NCBI RefSeq assembly: GCF_904848625.1
Contig: NZ_CAJHCP010000012.1
Span: 1-64,000, forward strand
Origin: Paraburkholderia metrosideri
GTDB taxonomy: Bacteria > Pseudomonadota > Gammaproteobacteria > Burkholderiales > Burkholderiaceae
Reading direction: 5' to 3'
Length of the DNA: 64,000 nt
Position numbers and translations under genes: made by a program. The notes below the pieces were generated by a model, which made no database searches, was not told the DNA's origin, and was given only the letters and a program-made list of their open reading frames with translations. Positions 8,398-16,041 of the stretch are shown here, one piece after another; within the stretch, counting starts at the first letter, position 1; each line of letters starts with the position of its first letter.

Positions 8398-9476
8398 TGC
8401 TCGCATCCTTGGGTGTCGAACATCGCGGCCAATGCGCAGACCGACGTCAGCATCCGTGCGCCGTTGTGGCCCACACCCGGCACGATATGGAAACTCTGCT
8501 CCAGATGATCCGGATGGCGCGCCTGGATATAACGGTAATACGCCGTGGCACGCGCCACGCGTTGCGGCCCTTGCGCTTCGGCTGCGCAGGTTTTATCGAG
8601 CGCGCTTTGCTGGGGGTCGTCATCGTCGCCGCCCACCAGATAGTCGATCCGGCGCGCGGCATAAGCCGCTTCGAGTTGGGCGGCCGACCGGTCGTCGAGA
8701 TACGGCGGCCGGTTATCCATGCCGTATTTCCATTGGTTGAAGTCGGGACATTGCGCTGCATCGAACGGCGCGGCGACGCCTTGCGCGTTGGGCCGTTGCG
8801 CATCGAAATAGGCATACGTGGACGGGCTCGCCACCACATAACGGACGTCGATGCCCGCCTCGGTCAACGTCGTGATATTGCGCGCGGCGACCGCGTAGCG
8901 CTGCACCACCTGAGCGCCGCCGGAATGCCCGGCGAACACCACGTGCCGGAGGTTCGGAAACAGCTTGCGGTCGGCCAGACGCATGACGATCGCGTCGAGC
9001 ACGTCGTATGAACTGACCGGCAACGGCGCTTGCGCCGCTTCGCCGCCCATCCAGCCGTTGCCGCTCCAGCGCAGCAAATCGGCGGGTTCGTCGTGGATGC
9101 GCAGATCGAGCGAGGCGAGAAATTGCGGCGCAATCAGCAAGGTCGTGTCGGGGTCCGCATGCGCGGCGTCGCGGGCCTTCTGCGCGGTGCGGAAATACAC
9201 GTCCGCGTTGCGCAGCTTGCCGTGAATCACGATCACCGCGCGCGTTATCTGCGGCTGCGCGACGCTCCAGTCTTTCGACAGATAGAGCGGAAACTCAGCG
9301 TGACCTTGCGGTGTGTCGACAGCAAAGCGCGTGTCCGAGATCGTCGCCACGGGCTTCAGGTGCGGCTCGTACGCATGAACCGCGAAGGCCGGTTGCGCGA
9401 GCGACATCGTCAGCGTGGTGCCGACTGCCGCTGCGGCACACACTCTCGCGAGACATCGAGAAAAATTGAAAATCAT
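8394..9476 (-). CDS. alpha/beta hydrolase, exported paralogue
   Basis: This 360-residue protein begins with a signal peptide (hydrophobic residues about 8-28, cleavage near AFA at 32). The hydrolase core follows: HGKLRNAD near 86, GHSGGAQ with Ser185, Asp284 in GGDDDDP and His337 in GVGHN form a plausible triad. Four mature cysteines (AQC, KTC, SVC, GCE) may form disulfides in the periplasm. It is a paralogue of the 5995-7008 protein, which lacks the signal. It overlaps the MHS transporter gene by four bases and follows a porin gene on the same strand. Probable periplasmic esterase-like enzyme; substrate unknown. Confidence 0.83.
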   Translation of the reverse strand: MIFNFSRCLARVCAAAAVGTTLTMSLAQPAFAVHAYEPHLKPVATISDTRFAVDTPQGHAEFPLYLSKDWSVAQPQITRAVIVIHGKLRNADVYFRTAQKARDAAHADPDTTLLIAPQFLASLDLRIHDEPADLLRWSGNGWMGGEAAQAPLPVSSYDVLDAIVMRLADRKLFPNLRHVVFAGHSGGAQVVQRYAVAARNITTLTEAGIDVRYVVASPSTYAYFDAQRPNAQGVAAPFDAAQCPDFNQWKYGMDNRPPYLDDRSAAQLEAAYAARRIDYLVGGDDDDPQQSALDKTCAAEAQGPQRVARATAYYRYIQARHPDHLEQSFHIVPGVGHNGARMLTSVCALAAMFDTQGCEQ

Positions 9477-9563
9477 CCGGCCTGGCTCCTGATCACCGCG
9501 CTTCGTGTTGAACGCAGCGCATCGCTGAAACTGTCGTTATATCGGTTATTGAAGGGGCGGCGC

Positions 9564-10616
9564 CTAGAAGCGGTGGCGGATGCCGAGCGTTACGCCGGTC
9601 TGATTCGGACCGAACGCCGTATCGCTCGTCACGCCGACCGGCGTGTACTGACCGTCGCCATAACGCGTGGCCGCAGCGTACGCGACGGTTGCATACACAT
9701 CCGTTCGTTTCGACAGAATATAGTCCCCGCTCAGCACGCCCATCAAGGCGTTCGACACGTTGTCGGCCTTGTTGCTCTGGTAGTACGCGGCGAGCGTCAG
9801 GCGAACTGCCGGCTTGATCAGATAGCGCACGCCGCCAAACCATAATGCCGACGACACCGTCGCACCTTTGGTCGGGTTATACAGATAATGCTCATAGCCG
9901 CCCATGATCGTCGCGTCGCCAATCTGCTGGCGCGCCGACGCGCTCCAGTTGCGCGACCTGGTCCACAAGCCGCTCGAATTGATCGCGCCGTTGCGGTAGT
10001 CGTAGGCCACCGCCGCCGCGAACGAGCCGATGCTGTAATCGAGCGCGCCGCCATACGCCGCACTGCTCTGAAACGAGTCTGCCGAGCCACCAAAACTGTA
10101 GACGCCGGTCGCCGTCAAGCCACCAAAGTGACCGACATACTTGACCGAATTGTTCACGCGCGCCTTGAACGAAAAGCTGTCCGACAAACCGGTGGTCGGC
10201 ATCCATGTGTACTGCTGGCCGAACACCATCGGATCGTATTTGATCAGCGTGTCGTACATGGCCGTGTACTGCAAACCGGCCGACAACGCGCCATACGCAT
10301 TCGACACCCCCACCGCCGCCGTGCGATTGAACAGCACGCCGGCGCTCGCATTGGTGCCGTCGTTGCCGTTGAATCCCCCTTCGAGGATAAAGAACGCCTG
10401 ATTGCCGCCACCGAGGTCTTCGTTGCCGCGAAAGCCAAAACGGGAATTGCTCAAACCGCCGGAATTCTGACGAACCAGTGAGCCGCCGTCCGCGCCCGCA
10501 TGGTTGAGAAATTCGATGTTGGTGTCGATCACCCCGTACAACGTCACCGACGATTGTGCGTGCGCGACCGCGCAACTCATCAGGGCTAACGTGGCTGCTG
10601 CGTATTGTTTTTTCAC
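9564..10616 (-). CDS. Gram-negative porin, Burkholderia type
   Basis: This protein of 350 residues is a trimeric 16-strand porin: a signal peptide ending AHA, the mature start QSSVTLYGVIDTN, repeated amphipathic strands and a C-terminal GIRHRF ending in Phe, the Bam recognition signal. The likely start is the GTG at 10616, giving a Lys-Lys signal peptide; GGAG lies just before it, and the ATG four codons earlier at 10628 overlaps that site. It heads the hydrolase/MHS gene series and is divergent from a LysR gene, so it probably admits that pathway's substrate. Confidence 0.9.
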   Translation of the reverse strand: MKKQYAAATLALMSCAVAHAQSSVTLYGVIDTNIEFLNHAGADGGSLVRQNSGGLSNSRFGFRGNEDLGGGNQAFFILEGGFNGNDGTNASAGVLFNRTAAVGVSNAYGALSAGLQYTAMYDTLIKYDPMVFGQQYTWMPTTGLSDSFSFKARVNNSVKYVGHFGGLTATGVYSFGGSADSFQSSAAYGGALDYSIGSFAAAVAYDYRNGAINSSGLWTRSRNWSASARQQIGDATIMGGYEHYLYNPTKGATVSSALWFGGVRYLIKPAVRLTLAAYYQSNKADNVSNALMGVLSGDYILSKRTDVYATVAYAAATRYGDGQYTPVGVTSDTAFGPNQTGVTLGIRHRF

Positions 10617-10718
10617 CGGAGTCTCCATTTCATCTTGTTGTATGTCGCAGCGAATTCACACCTGCTTGCGCCAGGGGTCGATGCGATGGACGAGATCGTA
10701 GGAGCGGCGCTGGTAAAT

Positions 10719-10761
10719 GTAAAATACCTGTTTTACGCACTATCCATATTTAATAAATATG
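10719..10761. promoter_or_regulatory. two palindromes in the porin/LysR divergent region
   Basis: GTAAAATACCTGTTTTAC (10719-10736) is a perfect 6-bp inverted repeat with a 6-bp spacer. CATATTTAATAAATATG (10745-10761) is a perfect 8-bp inverted repeat around one base. Both lie between the divergent porin and LysR genes, where LysR proteins normally bind. They are the best operator candidates in the gap. Confidence 0.5.
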
Positions 10762-10810
10762 GCAGCGAACAGCATGCTGTGCGCCCCCGCCAGCAAGGAG
10801 ACCCGACACC

Positions 10811-11728
10811 ATGGAATTGCGTCATCTGCGTTACTTCCTGACGGTTGCCGAAGAAGGCCAGTTCACCCGCGCCGCTGAAAGGCTGGCAATGCAGCAGCCA
10901 CCGCTTTCGCAACAGATCCGCAGTCTCGAAGAAGAAATCGGCTTCGAACTGTTTATCCGGATGCCGCGCGGCGTAACGCTGACGCCAGCGGGTCACGCAT
11001 TCGCGGAAGACGCGCAACAGCTGTTGCAAAACCTGCAGGCGTCGGTGGAAAAAGCCAGCCGGATTGCGCGCGGAGAACTGGGGACTCTGTCGATCGGACT
11101 GACCAGCTCCGCCGCGTTCCACCCGTTCACGACGGAGGCGATCCGCGCGTTCCGGGCCGTCTGTCCCGAGGTATCGGTCGAACTCGCCGAACTCAACGCG
11201 GCGGAAATCATCGAGCGCCTTGCGGCGGGCCAGATTCAGGCGGCGTTCCTGCGCAAGCCCGTGGACGTGCGCGAGGGCGTCGCGTTCGAGCTATTGCTCG
11301 ACGAACCGATGGTCGTCGTGCTGCCGCTCGGGCATCCGCTGCTCAAAGGGGATGGCAAGGCCGCCAGGAAGCGGCCGCAAGTGTCATTGAAGGCGCTGGC
11401 GCACGAAGACTTCATCCTCGTGAGACGCCCCGGCGCGCCCGGCATGTATGCGGATATCCTCGCCGCGTGCCGTCAGGCCGGCTTCGTCCCGCGAGTCGCT
11501 CGCGAAGTGCCGCGCATGGTGTCCGGCATCAACCTCGTCGCGGCAGGGATGGGGGTCACGCTGGTGCCCGCGTCGATGCAACGCTACGACCATGTGGGCA
11601 CCGTGTATTGCACGCTGACCCACCCGTCGGGACTGAGCGCGCCGCTCCATCTCGCTTACCCCGAGGCGCTGCATAACAGCGCGGCGATGCGGTTTATCCA
11701 GTTGGTGAAGGAGCGTGTAAGCGGCTGA
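10811..11728 (+). CDS. LysR-family transcriptional regulator
   Basis: This 305-residue regulator has an N-terminal winged helix-turn-helix (residues 1-60, with LRYFLTVAEEGQFTRAAERL and PPLSQQIRSLEEEIG), followed by a two-lobed effector-binding domain. An AAGGAG ribosome-binding site precedes the ATG. It resembles the subgroup that includes BenM/CatM-like regulators, but the effector cannot be read from sequence. It is divergent from the porin-hydrolase-MHS-hydrolase series and is the likely regulator of that unit through the palindromes in between. Confidence 0.9.
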   Translation: MELRHLRYFLTVAEEGQFTRAAERLAMQQPPLSQQIRSLEEEIGFELFIRMPRGVTLTPAGHAFAEDAQQLLQNLQASVEKASRIARGELGTLSIGLTSSAAFHPFTTEAIRAFRAVCPEVSVELAELNAAEIIERLAAGQIQAAFLRKPVDVREGVAFELLLDEPMVVVLPLGHPLLKGDGKAARKRPQVSLKALAHEDFILVRRPGAPGMYADILAACRQAGFVPRVAREVPRMVSGINLVAAGMGVTLVPASMQRYDHVGTVYCTLTHPSGLSAPLHLAYPEALHNSAAMRFIQLVKERVSG

Positions 11729-11806
11729 ATGGCACGCAAATTGCAATCTCGCCGTACCGGACGGGCAATTGCCCGCCATTCCAAATACGACGCAGACCGC
11801 TACGCC

Positions 11807-13324
11807 ATGTCAAACAAACCTGCTGCTGGCACGCCCGGCCGCCTTTCCTCCGGAATCGACGGCATCGACAACATTCTGGGCGGAGGCCTCACGCCTCGTC
11901 GCATGTACCTGGTGGAAGGGGCGCCTGGCACGGGCAAAACTACGCTGGCATTGCAATTCTTACTTAAGGGCGCCGAAGATGGACAGCGAGGCCTCTACAT
12001 CACGCTGTCGGAGACGCGCTCCGAGTTGATCGCGGTAGGCGAAAGTCACGGTTGGGACGTCAGCCGGTTCAGGATTCTCGAACTGCTTTCCGACGAAGGC
12101 CTCGATCCTCAGTACGAACAGACCGTGCTGCATCCCGCCGAGGTCGAACTGGGCGAGACCGTGCGCAATGTGATCCAGCAGGTCGACGAACTCAAACCCA
12201 CGCGGATCGTACTGGACAGCCTGTCGGAATTGCGCCTGCTGTCGCAGAACCCGCTGCGCTACCGCCGGCAGATTCTGGCGCTCAAGCGCTTTTTCGCGAC
12301 CCGCGAATGCACGGTGCTGCTGCTCGACGACAACTCGTCCGAGCCCGGCGACGTGCAGTTGCACAGCATCGCGCACGGCGTGATCAGTCTCGATAACGTG
12401 GCCCACGATTACGGCGGCAACCGGCGCCGCGCACGTATCGCGAAGATGCGCGGCATCAAGTTCCGCGAGGGCTACCACGACTTCACGCTCGACACGGGCG
12501 GTATCCACGTGTATCCGCGCCTGGTGGCCGCGGAGCACCATGCCGAATTCAATACGCACGTGGTCAGCACCGGCACCGACGGCCTCGACGCGCTGCTCGG
12601 CGGCGGCCTGATTCCGGGCACCAACGCGCTGATGATCGGCCCGTCGGGGGTCGGCAAGACAACCACGGTGGTGTCGTGCCTGATGGCCGCACTCGAACGC
12701 GGCGAGCGCTGCGCGTACTACGTGTTCGACGAAACGCTCACCACGCTGATGATTCGCTGCTCGACGCTCGGCATGCATCTCGCGCCGCACGTCGAGAGCG
12801 GCCTGCTGACGCTACGTCAGATCGATCCGGCCGAAATCTCGCCCGGCGAGTTTGCGAGCAACGTACGCGACGCGGTCGAGAAAGACGGCGTGCGCTACGT
12901 CGCGATCGACAGCCTCAACGCCTATCTGCAGGCGATGCCCGGCGAGCGCTATCTGCTGCTGCAAATGCACGAACTGCTCGGCTATCTGAACCAGCAAGGC
13001 GTGATCACGATGCTGGTGCTGGGGCAGCACGGCATCATCGGCGAAGTGCAGAACGATATCGACATCAGCTATCTGAGCGATGTTGTCGTGCTGTTCCGCT
13101 ATTTCGAACATTACGGCGAAGTGCTGACGGCGGTCACTGCCGTGAAGAGCCGCGCCAATGCCCACGAACGCTCGATCCGCCAGTTCCGCCTCGGCGGCAA
13201 CGGGGTGGAGGTCGGCGAAGCCTTGCGCGACTTCGAAGGGGTGCTGTCCGGGCTGCCTTCGTATCGCGGCAGCACCGCGTTGCTCGGCACCAAGGAGCAT
13301 GTCATCGAAACGGTCCGGCAGTAA
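11807..13324 (+). CDS. KaiC-like double RecA-fold ATPase
   Basis: This protein of about 505 residues has two tandem KaiC/RecA domains. The first Walker A is GAPGTGKTT (residues 38-46), with VLDSLSEL as Walker B. The second Walker A is GPSGVGKTT (from about residue 278), with AIDSLNAYL as Walker B. LSSGIDGIDNILGGGL and STGTDGLDALLGGGL are the domain-opening signatures. In cyanobacteria KaiC is the clock ATPase; in proteobacteria such proteins occur without kaiA and have mostly unknown signalling roles. No kaiB is present here. The stop overlaps the start of a hybrid kinase, so the two likely act together. ATG 11729 is an alternative start. Confidence 0.9.
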   Translation: MSNKPAAGTPGRLSSGIDGIDNILGGGLTPRRMYLVEGAPGTGKTTLALQFLLKGAEDGQRGLYITLSETRSELIAVGESHGWDVSRFRILELLSDEGLDPQYEQTVLHPAEVELGETVRNVIQQVDELKPTRIVLDSLSELRLLSQNPLRYRRQILALKRFFATRECTVLLLDDNSSEPGDVQLHSIAHGVISLDNVAHDYGGNRRRARIAKMRGIKFREGYHDFTLDTGGIHVYPRLVAAEHHAEFNTHVVSTGTDGLDALLGGGLIPGTNALMIGPSGVGKTTTVVSCLMAALERGERCAYYVFDETLTTLMIRCSTLGMHLAPHVESGLLTLRQIDPAEISPGEFASNVRDAVEKDGVRYVAIDSLNAYLQAMPGERYLLLQMHELLGYLNQQGVITMLVLGQHGIIGEVQNDIDISYLSDVVVLFRYFEHYGEVLTAVTAVKSRANAHERSIRQFRLGGNGVEVGEALRDFEGVLSGLPSYRGSTALLGTKEHVIETVRQ

Positions 13325-14988
13325 TGGCCATGGAGGAACGCGTCCTCATCCTGGCGCCGTTCGGCCGTGACGCCGATGTGATTGCCGAAGTGCTGCATAA
13401 AGACGAGCGGATCTGCGTGGCCTGCCGCGATGCCGACGCGCTCTCCGAGGCACTCGACATCGGTGCGGGCGCCGCGCTGATCGCCGAGGAAGCGCTCGCG
13501 GGCAATCATGCGGTGCGTCTGTTCGCGTGGCTCAGACAGCAGCCGGCGTGGTCCGACTTTCCGTTCATCCTGCTCGCCGCGTCGCGGCTCGGGCATCGGT
13601 CGGCGAGTGGACTCGAAGTGCTCGAACAGCTCGGCAACGTGGTCGTGCTCGAACGTCCGCTGAATTCGGAGACGCTGCGGCGCGCGGTGGCGTCGTCGCT
13701 GCGGGCACGCGCGCGCCAATACGAATCGCGCCGCCATCTCGCCGAGCGGATCGAGGCGCAGAACGCGCTGGTGCAGTTGAACGATTCGCTGGAAAGCCGG
13801 ATTGCCGAACGCACGCACGAACTCGCGTCCGCGAATAACCGGCTGATGATGGAGATTCACGAACGCGCCAAGGTGCAGGCGGTGCTGGTGCAATCGCAGA
13901 AAATGGAAGCGCTCGGGCAGCTCACCGGCGGCATCGCGCACGATTTCAACAATCTGCTGAATGTGATCATGGTCAACTCGGAGTTGATCGCGCGGGTCAG
14001 CGCCGACGAGCGGATTCGCGGCATGGCCGCCACCGTCAAGCGCGCGACCGAACGCGGCGCGAAGCTCACCGGCCAGTTGCTGACGTTCTCGCGCAACAGC
14101 AATCTCGATCTGAAAGCCGTCAACGTGGTGGCGCTGCTGCAAGGCATGCGCGACATCATTACGGTGTCGCTCGGATCGAGCATCCGCTACGCCAACGAAT
14201 TCGACGCCGCCGAAATGTGGACCCAGGCCGACGCCAATCAGCTCGAACTGGCCATCCTCAATCTGGCGATCAACGCACGCGACGCGATGCCGGGCGGCGG
14301 CCAGCTTGGCATTCGCGTGAAACAACGCACGGCGCCCGATCAGACCCTCCCGGCCGGCCAGTATGTCGTGCTCGAAGTGGCCGATACCGGTTCGGGCGTA
14401 CCGGCCGACGTGGTCTCGCGAGTGTTCGATCCGTTTTTCACGACCAAGCCGATCGGCAAAGGCACGGGCCTCGGCTTGAGCCAGGTCTACGGGATCGCGA
14501 GGCAGGCGGGCGGCACCGCGCGGCTTTTCAGCGAAGAAGGCGCGGGTACGACCGTGGAAATCTGGTTGCCGTTGCGCGAGCCGGTGGCGCCGCAGGCCGA
14601 AGCAGCATCCAATGCGGAGGCGAACGCGGTCGGCGAAAAACGCGTGCTGGTGGTCGAGGACGATGGCGAGGTGCGGGCGATGCTGGTCGAGTCGCTACGG
14701 ATGCTCGGCTACACCGTGACCGAAGCGGCGGACGGCCAGGCGGGCTTGAACCGCTTGCAGGACGACAAGCCGGATCTGCTGATGGTCGACTTCGCGATGC
14801 CGGGGATGAACGGTATCGACGTGATCGCCGAGGCGCGCAAGATGCGCGAAGACTTGCCGGTGATTCTCGCCACCGGTTACGCAGATGTGGATATCTCGGG
14901 GCTGGCGGTCAAGCGTTGCACGATTCTGCGTAAGCCGTTCCAGCTCGATGACCTGGCGCGCACGGTGAGGCTGGGATTGGTCGCCTGA
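13324..14988 (+). CDS. hybrid sensor histidine kinase/response regulator
   Basis: This 554-residue protein shows, in order: an N-terminal receiver-like fold (residues 5-125) in which the usual phospho-accepting Asp region reads LIAEEAL and so seems degenerate; a coiled coil (about 130-185); a HisKA domain with His206 in GGIAHDFNNLL; a HATPase domain with NLAINARDAM, DTGSG and GTGLGL; and a C-terminal receiver with Asp489 (MVDFAMPG) and Lys537. There is no membrane helix, so it should be a cytosolic kinase. Its ATG shares bases with the KaiC stop (TAATG), indicating coupled translation and a shared pathway. No DNA-binding output gene is adjacent. Confidence 0.92.
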   Translation: MAMEERVLILAPFGRDADVIAEVLHKDERICVACRDADALSEALDIGAGAALIAEEALAGNHAVRLFAWLRQQPAWSDFPFILLAASRLGHRSASGLEVLEQLGNVVVLERPLNSETLRRAVASSLRARARQYESRRHLAERIEAQNALVQLNDSLESRIAERTHELASANNRLMMEIHERAKVQAVLVQSQKMEALGQLTGGIAHDFNNLLNVIMVNSELIARVSADERIRGMAATVKRATERGAKLTGQLLTFSRNSNLDLKAVNVVALLQGMRDIITVSLGSSIRYANEFDAAEMWTQADANQLELAILNLAINARDAMPGGGQLGIRVKQRTAPDQTLPAGQYVVLEVADTGSGVPADVVSRVFDPFFTTKPIGKGTGLGLSQVYGIARQAGGTARLFSEEGAGTTVEIWLPLREPVAPQAEAASNAEANAVGEKRVLVVEDDGEVRAMLVESLRMLGYTVTEAADGQAGLNRLQDDKPDLLMVDFAMPGMNGIDVIAEARKMREDLPVILATGYADVDISGLAVKRCTILRKPFQLDDLARTVRLGLVA

Positions 14989-15094
14989 CCGGTGAATTGA
15001 CGGCTGGCGGATCGGCACGGCCCGATGGTCGCTTGATGGCCCACCGCTACGTCAGCGTTCAAATCATTCAAGTCGCGACCGGCTCGCTGACCGG

Positions 15095-15115
15095 GCACGC
15101 TGCGACGCAGCGTGC
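15095..15115. repeat. 21-bp perfect palindrome after the kinase gene
   Basis: GCACGCTGCG and CGCAGCGTGC form a perfect 10-bp inverted repeat around a single A, 107 nt after the kinase stop. No T-run follows, so it is not a classical terminator. The same arms occur at 56283-56316. The rest of the gene-free stretch 14989-15399 shows nothing else I recognise. Confidence 0.6.
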
Positions 15116-15399
15116 ACCCTCATCGAACCCCTACCTTGCGCGTGACACGCGACGCACTGTCAAATTCCTCAGTCACACTACCCTCTAGTCGACCTTGGTG
15201 CGTGCACGATTCACCGCGCATGGGCGGAATATCGACTTGATGCCGCGTGGATATTCTTCCCGTCAGCGAACCCACTGCGCGGCCAAAATTCAACCATTTC
15301 ACTGCGGTTGTTGCATGGCAGCCGCACCTCAACGCAGTATTGCAAAAATTTCCAATTCAATAGCTTGCTAACGAATCTTTTGGAAATACAATACCGGCC

Positions 15400-16035
15400 A
15401 TGCCGAATCTCGATGCCCTGCGCCGTACTGTCAGCAGCACCCTGGTCGTCGCTGCCAGAAAATGGCGGCGCACGAGTCACGGCGTGCTGGCGGCCTTCAA
15501 TGTGTCCGAAGCGTGCGCCACCCCTCTGCTAACCGCCAGCCGGCTCGGCTCGGCGGTGCGTCAGGTCACGCTGGCCGATCATGTCGGAATCGAAGGGCCG
15601 TCGCTCGTGCGTTTGCTCGATCAGCTCTGTGCGGCCGGCCTGATGCGCCGCGACGAAGATCCCGAAGACCGGCGCGCGAAAACCGTGGTGCTGACTGAAG
15701 AAGGCCGCGCTGTCACCGCCCGAATGGAAGAGGAACTCGTCACGCTGCGAGCGCAAGCGTTAAAAGGCGTGTCGCGCAGCGATCTCGAAGCGGCGTTGCG
15801 CGTGCTGGAGGCATTCACGAGCGACGCCGCAGAACGTGCCGATCCGGGCAGCGCCAAACGCGAGCCGGGTCATTCACGTGGTCGACCGCCCTCTCAACGC
15901 GCAGAACGCGATGCCCCCGGCAAAGCCGCCAAGGCCGCGCAAGCCGCCGGCGCGGGCCGCGGGGCCGCCAAAGCGCACAACAATCAAGGCGGCGCAGACA
16001 TCGCGTCGCCGCATGACGCCGACGATCCGGCGTAA
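15400..16035 (+). CDS. MarR-family transcriptional regulator
   Basis: This 211-residue protein has a MarR winged-helix core (about residues 15-140), with the recognition region TLADHVGIEGPSLVRLLDQL and the wing DPEDRRAKTVVLT. A basic, Ala/Lys-rich tail of about 65 residues follows and is absent from most family members. It heads an operon with the FUSC, DUF1656, HlyD and NodT genes (6-nt gap to FUSC) and is the probable local repressor. MarR repressors typically release DNA on binding phenolic compounds, which fits an aromatic-acid efflux pump, but the ligand is inferred. Confidence 0.88.
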   Translation: MPNLDALRRTVSSTLVVAARKWRRTSHGVLAAFNVSEACATPLLTASRLGSAVRQVTLADHVGIEGPSLVRLLDQLCAAGLMRRDEDPEDRRAKTVVLTEEGRAVTARMEEELVTLRAQALKGVSRSDLEAALRVLEAFTSDAAERADPGSAKREPGHSRGRPPSQRAERDAPGKAAKAAQAAGAGRGAAKAHNNQGGADIASPHDADDPA

Positions 16036-16041
16036 CGGTTT

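Noticed and set aside
12676..13323. Upstream extension of the hybrid kinase frame
   Set aside because: It overlaps the second KaiC domain, its translation is Arg-rich and non-protein-like, and the kinase has a proper start at 13324.
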